A DNA stretch of 64,000 nt from Isoetes taiwanensis (Eukaryota > Streptophyta > Lycopodiopsida > Isoetales > Isoetaceae), in the NCBI GenBank assembly GCA_021234155.1, contig JAJEKV010000086.1:312001-376000 (forward strand), written 5' to 3'. Numbering within the stretch: position 1 is the stretch's first letter; each line of letters begins with the position of its first letter. Shown here piece by piece: positions 43,901-57,480 of this stretch. The notes beneath the pieces were generated by a model, which ran no database searches, was not told where the DNA came from, and saw nothing but the letters and a program-made list of their open reading frames with translations. The translations under genes and the position numbers were made by a program.

Positions 43901-46900
43901 ACATCAGCCTACAAGAATATATAAAACCATCTCATCTTGTTGCTTTAAATCAAATAATAAAATTATATTTTACATGTATTATACATTGACATATTTTTGT
44001 GACCGCCACAATTGGGAGAGAAGATTGCAGGTTTATATGATTAGGATATAGAAGTGAAACAAATAGCACCATCAAGTATCTAGTTCTTGCCCCTGGTGGG
44101 CATGCAAATGATAGATATCTATATCATTATAGAATATAGCATGACCATATGGCATCTGTCGGCATTAATGCCTCTTGAAATTGAATCCATGGATTCACAT
44201 AAATAAACCTATCCAATCTATTGATTTGCCTTTCTTTAATCAAGGCTCCAAACCAAGCAAAGGTGTCTATATATCAAATAAAAACTATAGATTTTGATAG
44301 ACGTTTAATCAAAAAAGATAGACTTACCTTGCAACAAATGCCTCCGAAGAATTTCATCCTGATAAACTATTGCTCTGTTTGTTAGATTTGTCTGAGATAT
44401 GCTTCATATTCCAGGTTATAGTTGAATGGATGACACATAGCGAGAAATGCTAAACTTATGTTAGTAGAGATCACAGCAATAGAGAAATCAGGTGAAAATA
44501 CAAGAAATTAATAAGGCAACATAGAATTAAAAGAAGTGTAGAATCTCAACACTAAAACCAATCAATTCTAGACAGACATATGACCTACAAATAGGTTAAA
44601 AATTAATGCATTTGAATGCTATTAAAATCTTCAAACGTAAGGAATACCATTCCATTGTCCATAGGGAATACTATCCCATTGTCCATCAAGGCTAACTTAC
44701 CTTGTAGATGAAATAAAGAATAATTGCAACTTGTTCTGCACAGATAGAAATAACATCAGCAATACCCTACGAAGTAAGAGGGTAAGAAGCACCAAATAGA
44801 AACTTTCTGTCAACAATAATATCTTTTCTTAGAACTATTGAGAATGTTTGCAGTCCACGCACATGCATAATGCCATTACATGCCCTCAAGGTTGTAATTG
44901 CAACGCCTTAAATGAACGGAAATATCCAAGAAAAACTATAAAAAAGTATAAAGAAGGATGGGTCCCTTTTAGGAGGTCACAGAGGTTTTGATTCAATTGA
45001 TAAATATATTATTGAGATGGTTCAAAGCTTTTGGAACACAAATACAAGAGTCTCCCCTAATATAAAGGATGTGAAGTTGAGAAGACTAGAAAGAAATGTG
45101 AAGGAGGAGCATGGAACACATTATTTGAAGGATAGTTCAGGTGCAAATCATCTTTTCTTGATGTATTAAATTAAAATTATAATGACTAAAGTTTTTGTGT
45201 GATGGGCATTACTTGTACATGTAGCTTATATAGATGTAGTTGGTGTTGCAACTAATGTTGCAAGTATAGTTATTATATACAACTTAGATATTGAAGATAT
45301 AGTTGATATTCATAAGTTGAGATTCAACTAGATAGACTGCAGTTGTTGTTGCAGCTAGTGTTTGAGCTATGGCCATCCATTAAATAGTCACAGTTACAGT
45401 TTGTGTTGCAGATTCAAATTAGATAGTTAGACTACCAGCTAGTTCGAGTTATGTCAGTGTTGCAGCAAGTATTTTAGTTACAATTGTAGTTGGTCTTTCA
45501 GTTATGGCCATTAGTTGAAGAAAGTTAGTTTGTGATTTGTGCTGCTCTTGTCATAGTCAGTTACAGTGGCAAATTATAGTTGTAGTTAGAGTTGAGTTAC
45601 ATGTTCATGTATGGTTGTTATTTCACATGTTACTCACATATTTCTTGATTATATTTTGCAGTCAAAGATATTCACTAAATCCAAAGAGTAGTACCTACAA
45701 ATTACATTTGAAAAACTAAAACACCATGGTATGTAATAAAATTGGAACAGTTCAACTCATGTTGAAACCTTTGGGAAATATAATTAATACTCCTCTCGTG
45801 CACTTCAAAGAAATGAAAAACCTGTAGCAAAGAAACACAAAAGCAGATGTATTAATCATAAATCATTAGCAGAGAAGACCAGAGGCAAGAAAACAAAATA
45901 CAGAAGGGCAAGACGTGCCAAAAGCTACAGACGGAAAATGCGCCGATGTTCATTAGAAATTCAGCTTTATATGACACAGTTATTAAAATTGAGAGGAAGA
46001 CGGAAGATGCATCCAAATTTACTGCCCGAGGCAGATAAAATATGTGCCCTTTAAACGTGGCTAACAGGCATTTAAACCGAGAAGGGAAACTTGAACAACT
46101 GCACTTGAACAACTGCAAATCTCTGATTACCTAGAAAGCACTCCAACGATACTACTACCAAAATGGCCGCAACAGGATAGTTGGAAAACCAAAGCAAAAC
46201 TCTAACTCGCCTCCGGATCGATTCAAAGGGTGCTCTACATGGGTCAAAGTTGCATTGCCGGATTGGGAATGAAGAAAGGCTCAAATGACTCCGCTTCCAT
46301 CAATCTATATCCTATTTGTTCTATTGAAGACTCTAAAACATGGCATCGGCCCTGGTTTTCATAATCAAATCGGCCATAGCCAAATAACCTAAAAAAGGTC
46401 ATGGTCGTAGCTTGTTCTCGCCACGCCAACTCCCCCTGCGGCCTTTGAACCCTAATCGAGATAGCCACCGAACCACATCAAAGCTCAACCATTAAATGGA
46501 ATGATCCAATCTCAGCCTTTGGATTTAGGGCTGGGTCCAACACTTACTATATATAATATAGGATAGAATATCAAGCAAGATATATTCATATCACAAGAAA
46601 TGCTAATGTTATAGATTGTATTGGATGTGTCAAGCGGATTTTTAGAGCTTTTGATTTAAAAAAAATAAAAAAAATACATAGTGTTATATCTTGAACTAAA
46701 GATATTCTTATTTTTTCTCTTGTAAGTCGTACGATTTAATAGGTTTGAAGAGTCCGTTAAAACCCCTATTTTCTTGATAAGTTTGGTGGGATGCGTAAAA
46801 CACTCAGTTAGCTCTTCTTTGTGCCAAAGAAGACTAACTTCTTGTACTAGAAGTATGAAAAATGTCATGAAGAATGGTGGTCGAGGGGACCGGCCACACC

Positions 46901-47400
46901 TTTTTGTTTAGGCGTGATTTTGACCGAATTTTTGGCAAATCCTAGTCAACATAGAAGAATTGCACTCTAAAGGTCTAAACGAAATGGGAGGAGGGGAGAT
47001 CAAGGGTCCGATCCATTTGTGTTTGTTGTTACAATTTAACCAGCTTTGATCAAATTGTGTTTATTGTTAAAGATGAGGACAAAAGTTGTTAAAAAAGGAG
47101 AAAAAATTCAAAATAGGTAGTATTGATGAGGTGTAAAATGAAGGGTCTAGATCATGACAAGTGGGTGGTCGAGATTAATGTAAAAATCTATAAATATCTT
47201 GAGGGGACTTATTCTCCTCCCTTTTAGGCTCTTGGATTTCCATGGCTTAAAGGGTAGTGGCAGTGTCCTAGGAAGAGAAGTGAGAGACCTTTTCCCCATG
47301 TGAAGATTCCTTGAAGCTTTGTATTACCTTATTCTTGAATAAAGTAGTGCACCCATTTATTTTCCATATCTTTTTCATTTTCTACATTTTCTATTTTCCA
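40968..47400. other. Long gene-free stretch
   Basis: About 6.4 kb of AT-rich sequence. I find no open frame with family resemblance, no LTR termini and no tRNA. Around 45190-45620 there is a degenerate low-complexity block (listed). It may be deeply decayed mobile DNA. Confidence 0.5.
45190..45620. repeat. Degenerate GTT/AGT-rich low-complexity block
   Basis: Irregularly repeated short words such as GTTGCAG, TAGTTG and GTTACA over about 430 bp, with no fixed period. Consistent with a decayed minisatellite. Confidence 0.5.
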
Positions 47401-47429
47401 TCTTGCCCTGCATGAGATGCTGAGCACGA

Positions 47430-47788
47430 GCTCGGTACGGAGGTTGGGCTTATACATTCAAGAAATCAGCTCTGTCCCCTCGTGCACTTACCCCATACAT
47501 GTACATATTTCTCCTCTATTTATATTTGTACCGCTTGACAAAGAAACCTATTCCCTGCTACGCTTTTTCCCCAAACAACCCCTTAGGATGGGAGGGGGTT
47601 TTTTAACCCCGACAGTAATATGCTTGCTGCACCTCCTGTTTGGGTCCCATAAGCCAACTGGTCTCCGTGGATGATAAAAACTCTATTCTATTCTATTCTA
47701 TTCTATTCTATTCTATTCTATTCTATTCTATTCTATTCTATTCTATTCTATTCTATTCTATTCTATTCTATTCTATTCTATTCTATTC
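47430..47788 (+). mobile_element. LINE-type 3' end with a long (TTCTA)n tail
   Basis: CGCTTTTTCCCCAAACAACC, GGGAGGGGGTTTTTT and GGGTCCCATAAGCCAACTGG match the other two copies. GTGGATGATAAAAACTC then runs into about 21 uninterrupted TTCTA units (47683-47788). The tail is the tandem array itself and not poly(A). The upstream boundary is unclear. Confidence 0.65.
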
Positions 47789-48686
47789 CTATTATTATCT
47801 TATTGATTGTCCTTCCCAAAATTTCATCCATTTTTTACATTGTTTTTTTGCCCTTGAGCAACATCAACTTTTGATCTAAATCTTTGAGGTTGAATGATGG
47901 GGATATGGGGAATATCACCATTTAATTTTTAAGGCTTAAGGACTCCCCACCTCTACCACTATTTAGAATTCTAACTATCACTAAGTTAGCCTGGTTTAGC
48001 CATACTAGAACTCAGAACCCACTTCACCACACATGTGTGCACTTAGACTTAAGATTCTAGGACAACTTGCTATTGTGACAAACCATACCATGATATTCAG
48101 ATCATACAAACATTATACTCGTATATGCAAAAGATGGTCGTCACACGGATGCAAAAGGGTAGTTGCACAAGATAGGGTTTGAACTCGATGTCCCAGGCTT
48201 CTAGTTTAACCAAATGACTCCAAAAGTATTTGGATGAGGCCAAACACTCAGGCGCATCTGCTTCTGTAGGTTTTATCATCAGAGAGATTTGCACTCAAAA
48301 TCCTCATTTATTCATTTATTATACATAACACATATATAAGAGAGTTCTCCTCAAAGGCAAAGCTAGACATGTATGTGGCTGCCCCTATTTCTATATTAAG
48401 GTTTCTATGTATGTGGCTGATTGACCAATGGATAGTTTAGGCAACCAACATTATCAAGCCATCAACATAGACTACCCTTGCAAATCAACTATGGTTGATC
48501 AAATCCCTTTGGTTATCTCATGTCGATCTCTTCATCAAGAAATCCATTTAAGAAAGCAAGGGTTGCAAGAGCTAAATTGAAATCAATTTTTCCACTAATG
48601 AAAATGTCTCATCCAAATCTATCTCATGCTATTGCAAAGAAATGTCATGCATCATATATATCATGGAACATATCAGGGAATAAATT
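47789..48686. other. Non-coding stretch
   Basis: No supported feature. Confidence 0.5.
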
Positions 48687-49260
48687 ACTAATCGCATATT
48701 TCTTATTAGCCAGAATGACTTTAGCTAAACTTGCTCGATATTAATCCCAAAACTTTCTATGGTTTAGCTAAACTCTACACATTTTTCCTCTCGTACTTTC
48801 TAGTGTTTAGCTAAACTAACCCAAACATCAACCCAAAAATTTCTATGGTATGGCCAATAGAAAATATTAAGCCAAATTACTATGCTTCTTTTCAATATAT
48901 TCCACTTATTTTAGTCATTTTCTTTGTGAAAACATTCTAAAATAATGCTAACTAGCAATGTCTAGGACTCAAATTTTTTCATAATGCTAGAAACTAAACT
49001 ACTAGTCATATATTTCATATAAACTAGAATGATGTTAGCTAAACCAGTCCGGAATTGCTCTAAAAAGTTTCTATTGTTTAGCTAAACAAGACAAAATTTC
49101 ACTCTCTTACTTTCTAGCGTTTGGCTAAAGAGCTCCAGGGTTGGTGCAATCCCGAAAAAAGTTAAGCTAAAATTATTATTTTTTTTCTAATTTTTTCCAT
49201 TTATTTTAGCCAATTTTTTTTGAAAATGTGCTAAAAAATCGCCAAATTGCTAAGATTAGC
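48687..49260. repeat. Diverged tandem duplication, about 314-bp unit, rich in TTTAGCTAAAC
   Basis: ACTAATCGCATATTTC (48687) and ACTAGTCATATATTTC (49001) start two units. They share TTTAGCTAAAC motifs, a TACTTTCTAG segment and a final CATTTATTTTAGCCA to AAAATGTGCTAAAA-like block. Identity is moderate. Confidence 0.65.
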
Positions 49261-49267
49261 CCTTAAA

Positions 49268-49500
49268 TTATTCCATGGAACATATGTCATATATGACATA
49301 TATCATAATCTTATGGCATATGAGACATATATCATATATGTCATCATATACTACATGCGATATGAGACATACGTCATATGGATGACATATAACATAATCT
49401 TATGGCATGTATATACTATGTGGCATATGAGACATATGCCATAAATGTCATATCTCATATGTCACATTCGATATGTGACATATGTTGTTGTTATATACCG
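49268..49500. repeat. ATATGACATAT-type degenerate satellite
   Basis: Repeated palindrome-like words CATATGACATAT, GAGACATA and CTTATGGCATAT over about 230 bp. A similar 55-bp piece recurs at 52637-52692, sharing GCCATAAATGT and ATTCGATATGT. Confidence 0.75.
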
Positions 49501-52500
49501 TTATCATTGTTGGGGTGGTATAGGAAACCGTATACATGATCGTATATGGGAGGTATATATACATATATGTACACACATGCACGCGTGGAGGAGATATGCA
49601 AGTATGTATTGTGTATCTGGGGATCCATTATCAGAGGATGCAAGTGTTTTCTGAGGGGCGGAAAAAAACAGAGAGAGGCGGTGTATGATACTAGATTATC
49701 TTGATCTAACTATGGAGATTATGAGTCTTTATGTTGTGCATTGCATAGATCTGGTAGATTGAAGCTTGGATTACTGGTTTTTCATCTTTCTTGCAAGGTT
49801 GGAGTTACAATTTGGCGACCACGGTGCTCGACAGACCATTGTATGGTACAAATTTCCATTGGAAAATACCATTTGTCTGAGTGATTGTCGGTAAAGAAAA
49901 AGAACAAGGTGCTGCGCACGAGGGGTTGCCGAAAGTGTCTTTTCATGGTTTCTGTTTCGTCGTTTATTTTCATGTTTTTTGTTTGATTGTTCCTTGAGAT
50001 TGAGCTTGAATGCTAATTTATTTTTTTCATCCAGTTTGTCTCTTTCAGCCGCTTACCTATTGTAAGGGAGAAAGAAATAAGGATATAAGAATTGGGTGGA
50101 AATTCTTCTTGTTTTTTTATTTTGTTCGCAATCTACATAGTGAAAGAACTTTGCATGATATTATTGAGACAAGGGTCAGATTCTCTTGCTTAAGGACTTA
50201 TGAAAGAATATGAGATCGAAGATCTGTGTACTTGCTCCAAGTGGACACTTCACTGCACATATTTTCTTGTAGAAGTCATTGTCCATCAGACTTGTGGGCG
50301 CTTCTTGCATTTTCTCATTTTTACTAGAAGTCATTATCCGTAAGCGTTTGTGGACACTCGTTTTTCCACCTGCACATTCTTTTTTTTTTACATTGAATTC
50401 ATTATCCACAAGGGCGCAAAAGTAAATTGATGTGCACTTCTTTTTGTATTCTTTCCTTTTGTTTTGCTGTAGTAGCCATCTCATTTTTATTTTTATTTTT
50501 ATTTTTATTTCTTACGGGGGGGGGAGGGGGTTGTGGGGGGTGCATGGCATGGAGCATGCACTATGCCTCTAGAGCCGCCGACTAAAGGGGAAGGCAAATC
50601 TTGGCACGCCGACATGGTCGGGAACATGTATAGATATTTTATTTTTATTCACGGCGATTCACCAAATCATTGTACCCATCGATTATGACGATAATGAAAA
50701 TGAAAAATTGGTAATGTGCATTAATTGTGCAATTTAGATTTAGACAATATAGGATCCTTCTAATGATATTATTTTTTGTGCTTTGCCTATGCAATTGAAT
50801 TGTCTTGTGATGCTATAAAATGGGGGACCCTCTCACGACATGCTCTACAGCTATATCAAGAATCTAGAGCCACCTTGTCTGGTAACGTTGGAAAGAAACC
50901 TTCAATTTTCTTTCTTAGGTAAAAGTACTTTTAATGTTTTCTGAATCATTTTCAATTAAGAACATGCTACAACACCTGATGCGCATTTTATAGACACCGA
51001 ACCTAAGGTGGTAGTATAATAAGTATTCTTGTAAATTTACTTAATTCTATCTTGCCTTGAATCATTCTCATATCTTTTCATATAAATTCAAATATCAAAT
51101 ATTATCGTCATTGGGGCAATGGTCAAGAATGCAAATTCAACTCAAGCTACCGAAATATGGTACCAACATCTTTACTAAAGACAGTGGATTTGGGAACAAT
51201 TGGGCATGTGGATTTTGTAACCATGGGCCTGCATGCAAGACGCAATACTGGACCTTATTCATCATGAGGTTTATACATCTTTGCAGAGCTTTTTGACTCA
51301 ATATTTAAACTAGATAAAAGTGGTATGTTGGTGCAGTGTTGAAGCTTGTGATGGCCTTTATCAAGGTAATCAATAGCAATTAATTGCAACCAAACAAAGA
51401 CCGGTAACAAAATCAAAGTTACTATAGCAACCACTAAAAAGATATTTGGTCTCAAACTTCGCGGGTTCCCTTCGCCTCTCGACACCCTACCTCTTGTTCT
51501 TTATGCATATGAATCCATACGCTTGGTTAATGCTACACAGACAAAAAACGCTTCTATTTTTCCCACAAGAAGAGTGCAAGAAGACGTAAAAGAACACAAC
51601 TAATAAGATTATGTCTTCCAAAATCATTGTTTTGCGATAATGATCTATGGAGCAAAAAGAAAATCTGAAGTCGATATAAAACCCTCGTGGTTACGCATTT
51701 AAAAATGGCATGAGAAAATGACCGAAAGCAAACAGGGACCGAAAGCAAAACACGCATGCGAATGCGCAATTGAGAGGAATCAACCATGTATGGGTCGCCT
51801 TTGTCGCCATTGCCATCGCTTTCTGCCCCGCCTCGTCAATATCTTGCCCGTGGGGCTCTATGGAAGCACCTTTGCCTCCCAACAATGGCCTTCTTGCCCA
51901 TGACCATGGCCCCCTACCTAACCACACCGGGCAGTAGTTTCCTTTATGTTTTACCTTCTCAGATCCATTTCTTTTATCAGTTGAAATGGCAAGCTATCAA
52001 TGTTTAAAATTGTTTTCTACACTAATTTTTAATTTAATCTATTTAAAATTAATTTTTTCATCTAAGATGAACTCTATATGACAAAATATTATTATTTTTA
52101 AATGTTTAAAGAAAGTTTAGATGAAATATATCAAATGATTACGTTTATATTTTAATTAGAAAATAATTGAATTGGTTAGTTTTAATTAATTTTCAATATA
52201 TATTTTCAATATTTGTTATTAAAACATAAACTTTATATTTTAATTAATATTAATCTAACACTTTTTTAAAGTATTTTTAAAGTACTAAGACTTTGTAAAT
52301 TGTGAAATCCTTATATAATTTTAAGTCACTCACTTATCAAACCATAATATTTTATTTACAAATTATCTTGATTGCTAAATTTTAAATTTGTTAAGAACTA
52401 GTTTGAAAATTAAAATTTTATATTCTCAAAATGTCTAATTCTAAATAGATTCACGTAAAAATTAGTTTAGAAAGAAATTGTTTATGTTTCTATAACAATT

Positions 52501-52636
52501 ATACTTTAAATTTAAAGATAAAGTTATATAATTAGAACTTGTAAAAATTATAAGTATCAAGGAAAATTAAACATGACATGTAATCTTAAAATGATACCCC
52601 AATCTATTATATCTGAATAAGTCCAAGTTTTGTTGA
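49501..52636. other. Gene-free stretch with simple repeats
   Basis: Short open frames only. (TTTTTA)n at about 50484-50510 is followed by G runs (50515-50540: nine G, A, five G, then six G). From about 52010 to 52640 the sequence is extremely A/T-rich with almost no G or C. Confidence 0.5.
50515..50542 (+). repeat. G-run cluster
   Basis: Three close runs of five or more G, capable of quadruplex pairing if a fourth tract is drawn from the nine-G run. It directly follows a (TTTTTA)n array. Confidence 0.6.
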
Positions 52637-52692
52637 ATATGTCATATATGCCATAAATGTGATATCTTATATGTCATATTCGATATGTAAAA
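52637..52692. repeat. Echo of the ATATGACATAT satellite
   Basis: Similar over about 50 bp to 49430-49484, same orientation. Confidence 0.6.
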
Positions 52693-53306
52693 AACGGATT
52701 AAGTCTAGCGTGTCTGAGATTTTTGGATTTGGATATGACATCCAACTCCTTGCTGCATCCCTCAACTCGCTCCATGTGGCAAATCCATTTCCTGAATAAT
52801 TTGTCACGTCACACGGATATTCGAAGTCATGACGCAAGGTTTTGAGAATGGTAGAAAGTCTGGAAAAAGAGGAAATTTGTAAAAATAAAAAAATATGAAA
52901 ATTTCTAAAAGAATAAATATATAAATACCTTTTCAACTGTTGTGCTCTCTCGAGAGAACCCTAGATCATTTTATGAGGCCCACACGTCTGTTTTTGAAGC
53001 CCATGAGCCTACTTGAATGATTGGAATGGATAAATTAGACACTGTATTTGGATTAGCATGTTGGCACACTTCTTCATTTTCAGCAATAGAAGAGACGATA
53101 TCCATGAAATTCTCAAACGAATCTACTACCCCATCTACAATAGAGGCGAGAAGGATTCTAGTGATTGGAGAGATTGCATGCTCAACACATCTCTCTAAAT
53201 CTAACATAGAGAAACTATTAGTTGGTATCACGGTTTCTAAATACATCACAAAGATTTCGGCCTCCTCCCTGGCCCCGGAAAGCAAGCCCGGCAAGCCGGA
53301 ACCCAC
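52693..53306 (-). CDS. Unrecognised minus-strand open frames, possible gene fragment
   Basis: The 111-codon frame at 52971-53306 is uninterrupted and helical in composition (REEAEIFVMYLETVIPTNSF, ITRILLASIVDGVV). A second frame (52667-52936) contains SYPNPKISDTLDL. Neither has a motif I know. They could be pieces of one host gene with a small intron, or remnants of a mobile element. Confidence that this is real coding sequence is low. Confidence 0.2.
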
Positions 53307-53319
53307 GCCATTGTAGACC

Positions 53320-56269
53320 TCGCCATCATCATCACCGCTTAGAGTAAGCCGCCTTAAACCTCGCCGTTAGAAAAAGGGCGGCGGAATGAAATTATCCCGA
53401 ATGAAAGTATTCCTGCTGTTTGAAAAGTTACAGGGGAAGGAAATTATCCCATAGTCAGTAAACCCGCTGTTACAAAAGTTATAGCGAAAATTATAATCCA
53501 TGTACATCGTAGATATACTAGATTCAAATTTAATTCTCATCACTACATATATCAATCTTGTTAATTAATTTGGGATTTTCTGGTTTGGTGGAAAAAGTTT
53601 TTGGTTTTTTTTTTTAATGCGATTTCTTAAGATTGTTGGTGTTTTGGTTACCGGAAAATATTCTGGTACTTCCAAAAATCGCTAATATTTTTTGGGCATA
53701 TTTCGGTATGATTTCTTTGAGCATACATTTTTTTGGGTATGATATCGAGCAAGGGGATTTTCGTGTTTGGATGTATCTATTTTGTGCCATAGAGGATAGG
53801 CGGCCAGATTGGAGCCGGCCCACCTAAAAAGCCCTTTCTTCTTAATACCAAGGCGTGATGCTCAATATTCTTCCCTCGATATGTCTCGGATCCGCAGTGA
53901 TGGATGCTCTTTTGCAAACTATGGAGGTGATGAATTGTTCCATCGATGATCTACAATCGACCGGGTCTTTGATAAATGCATTTTCCCCCGTAGGTGTTGT
54001 ATTTGTGCGCATGCGTATAACTGAATGGAGCTTGATAGACTCATTTTGATAGGCCAATATCAATAGGGTTACTAGAGTTTCTTTCACTGGGGCCTGACGA
54101 TTTTCCTGCATAGTTATGACAGGTGGACCTTAAGTTCTCTTCTTTTTGTTTCAGCTAATGCCACTGCATTCTTTGAGAAATTAGAAGCGTAAACAACAAG
54201 CTTATTACCGCGATATTTTGGGAAATTTAAAGCAGAGAAAGCAGTTTTCTTGCATGGAAGCTCATGCTTATATGTATAAAGGATCACTTTTTATTACAAA
54301 GAGCACATGAAGACGTGAGGTATTTTTGAGCAAATTCGCATTGTTGTTATGTGATACAATGATTTGATTTTATTTTTCATTGATTTTTGATCCGTGAAGT
54401 GCAAGCTTCTCAGTTTGTTGTCGAGGCAATGTTTCGCTCCAAGTTCTACATCCGCTGGAATGGCTAAATCAAGAACAAATAGACAACAAGAGACCAAGAT
54501 CAAGAGGGGGTTACTAGAGTTTCTTTCACTAGGGTCTAATGATTCTCCTACATAGTTATCCACGCCTTGATTGTTTATTCTCCCAATGCAATCTTCTTCT
54601 TTTGCTGATACATAAGCCTTATTCCAATAAGAAAACAGTGTGCTCTTAGCCATACTAAGACATAGTGATGCTGGAAGAACTGATCCTACTACAAAGACCA
54701 AAGACCAAATCGATTATGCAATGTATAAAGTTTTTTTGAGTTACTATTCAGAAGCATTGGGTTACCCTAGGTGGTTCATTTAAGTTCAAGTGCCCTTTGC
54801 TCTCCTTCTCATCTAATCTACAGAGGCTTTTTCCATTGGTTTTTCCAACTGAAAAAATAAATCGTGAGAATCCTCGCTGGAATGCTTTGGTCCAAATGGA
54901 CCTGCACTATGATTCAAGTTTGAATCAATGGAAAAGACTTGGCTTAAATATTGTATGGTATTGAGATTTCATGCTCAAATGCTATGTCCTTTTTCATAGA
55001 ACCATGAGTGGAACTACAACTAGGAAGAAACTTCTTGCATATATCTTCAAGTCTTTCAAAACTGATTGCTCATGCTGAACTAATTTTTTGTTTGAACTGA
55101 AGTATTCAAAAAATGTCTTGAATTTACACTTATTCACTACCATGGCTAGAGGAGCAGCTAAATCATTCTTTGCTTCTACTTCTTGAATGCGTACATTTGC
55201 AGTTGTCTTTCAGTATTCCTATTTATTGGAGATAGAGCATCGAGCTTCCTTTTGCTTTGTTACATGCTATCAACATCTATTCTTGAAATCCAAAATTTAT
55301 AAGGCTTATACGATGTCCCTGGTTGTTTGTAGCCAACATGTTTAAATTTGGTCCTAATAATTCATTCAGTTAGACGATTTAGCCGTGACTGTTCTAGGAA
55401 AATTAATTATCTACTGTGTAGTTAGTTGGGCATTAGGTTGGGATGCAGTTGCATGATGAGATAATAGTTTTATTGGTGTGGATGCAGCATTGTGCTAAAG
55501 AATCAAATAAGATGGTGAAAGCCAAATGTAACATTTAGCTCAGAATGGATGGCTTCACGCAACAAGTAGCACAGTCCAAGGTTCATTATTCCTGATGCAA
55601 ACTCCAAGGATCTATAAAATGTAAGTTTATTTTCCAATAAAATCGCAAGAATGTCTCTTTAAATGCTTAGCTTCATTTTGCATGCTTCACCTTCACCTCA
55701 AAAATTCGATCGTGTTTAGCTTCATTTGCATTGGGTCATTTCAAAAACAAAGTTTGTTTTTTAATTTTATAAATTTTTGAAGTATATTCTGGCAGACTGT
55801 TATGCTCCATCATTGCATCTTATTCATAATTTCTGCACAATATCTTTTACCTACTTGCTTGTTGCTTCTATATTACAATTTTAGTGCCCCGGCTTTTAGT
55901 GTTATCACCACTATTGCAGCTCCATAGATTGTTTCTCCAAAAAAGCTAAAATCTATTTTTCCTCGCATCTGATTGTGGCTTTTGTCGATTTTTGCTGAAA
56001 ACAACTCATTTTCTTGTACTATTTCTTTGCCTATAATTTTTGCAAAGAAGTGTTTCATTTTCTTCCACTATTTCTTTGCCTATTTATTTAATAACACTTC
56101 ATCATATACATATCTTCTTAGCTCTTCACAAGATGAATATGTAGCAAAATAACAGGGGGTTCTAGGGGGATTTGATATGGATGTTGATATGGATGTAAAA
56201 ATAAATCCTGAAACCATAGAACATCTATCTCTAAAACAATAGAACGGGTTGTTATAAAAAAAATAATCA
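53320..56269. other. Non-coding stretch with a split duplication
   Basis: GGGTTACTAGAGTTTCTTTC and CATAGTTAT occur at about 54065-54120 and again at about 54508-54560, a diverged duplication about 440 bp apart. A minus-strand open frame (54294-54701) has no recognisable domain. Confidence 0.45.
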
Positions 56270-56355
56270 CATTACTAGCTCATTGGGTATATTGGTTAAA
56301 GTAGTCTTATTAGAACATTGAGTTATTTTGATAGAGGTTCAAGCCCCCGTATTTC
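56270..56355 (+). mobile_element. tRNA-like SINE head or tRNA relic
   Basis: A-box TAGCTCATTGG (56276) and a perfect B box GGTTCAAGCCC (56336-56346), 60 bp apart. The D- and T-arm sequences recall a tRNA, but stems do not close into a cloverleaf. A decayed SINE head is more likely than a functional tRNA. Confidence 0.4.
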
Positions 56356-57480
56356 ATATTCGAAAATCTTAGGCAAAGCCGTATAGACCATTATTTCATA
56401 TATTAACTCTATGTTATCATGTTAGCTTTGTTCTTGGAACAAGAAATTGTAGATCTTTTTGAAAGATTGCAGGGATTTACTAGAGTCTTAACCAGTTGTT
56501 CTAAAGCGGTGCCATAAATCCATCCAACTTTGAATTGCATCATATGCCTATGGCTATATAACTATAAATGTTCAAGTCCTAAGCGGCTTGCCTTTAGTAG
56601 CACATCAGTGGTGCCCTTTTATGTTAGCTTGCCTCTATGGTCACAATAGTTTCATAGGACTTAGTAATCACAAAATGTGTTTCATATGCTGAATTTACTT
56701 TTGTTCCATTACAATCATATGAAATGATTCTCACAAGTGATATGATGTGACTTTTATTTTATGATGGACAAAAAGTAGTGATATAATGTGTTTAATACTT
56801 AACAATCTATGTCTTCAAATTTTGTAGCAAAGGTTATCCGGGCTAGAAGGACTTAACACCGAAGGTCTTAGTACTCGCTCCTATGCCTAGGGGCGCAGAA
56901 AGCCACAACGAGGTAACCTTCATATCTTTGTAGATAGCGCACATTTGCTTCCTCCATAGCACTTGGTTGTGCTGCATTCATTTAAGGATGAGTTATGCCC
57001 CTTGAGAAATCATAAACCCTTTGATTATCATGCGGTTTTTTATCTCAATGGACTCAAAAGCTTTAATATTGCTTTATCCAATGGAGCCCATAAAAACCCT
57101 TGATTATCATGCATTTCTTATCCCTCTATAGTGGGACTATGGAAATATGCAAAAAAAAAAAACTAGAAGACCATGCCCTATTGTGCCGACATTATGAGGC
57201 CAATTTGAAAGCCCGTAATGCAGGGCTTTTACAGGTAATCATCTGAGATATTCTAAGCTTTTTATTTGGTATAAATTTTATATTCCTTTAGGTGGGACCC
57301 TTCACAATGTGATTCTTATATAGCACCATGCTTGGCCAGATATGTTGTGAGTGCTCGGGCCAGAGTATTCTAAGATTGGGCTTCATGATTGGTTTGAACT
57401 ACAACAGCTCAATTTCAGAATATATGCAAGGTAGTCAAATGTATACATTTGACAGAATATGGTCTAATTGATCTTTTTCA
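56356..57480. other. Non-coding stretch
   Basis: No supported gene or mobile-element terminus. It contains an A11 run near 57151. Confidence 0.5.

Noticed and set aside
47640-47879. Open frame encoding a repeated Phe-Tyr-Ser-Ile-Leu chain
   Set aside because: It is only the translation of the (TTCTA)n array in the frames where the pentamer has no stop.
54294-54701. 135-codon minus-strand frame
   Set aside because: No domain, no splice-site context, and it overlaps a local duplication; treated as chance.
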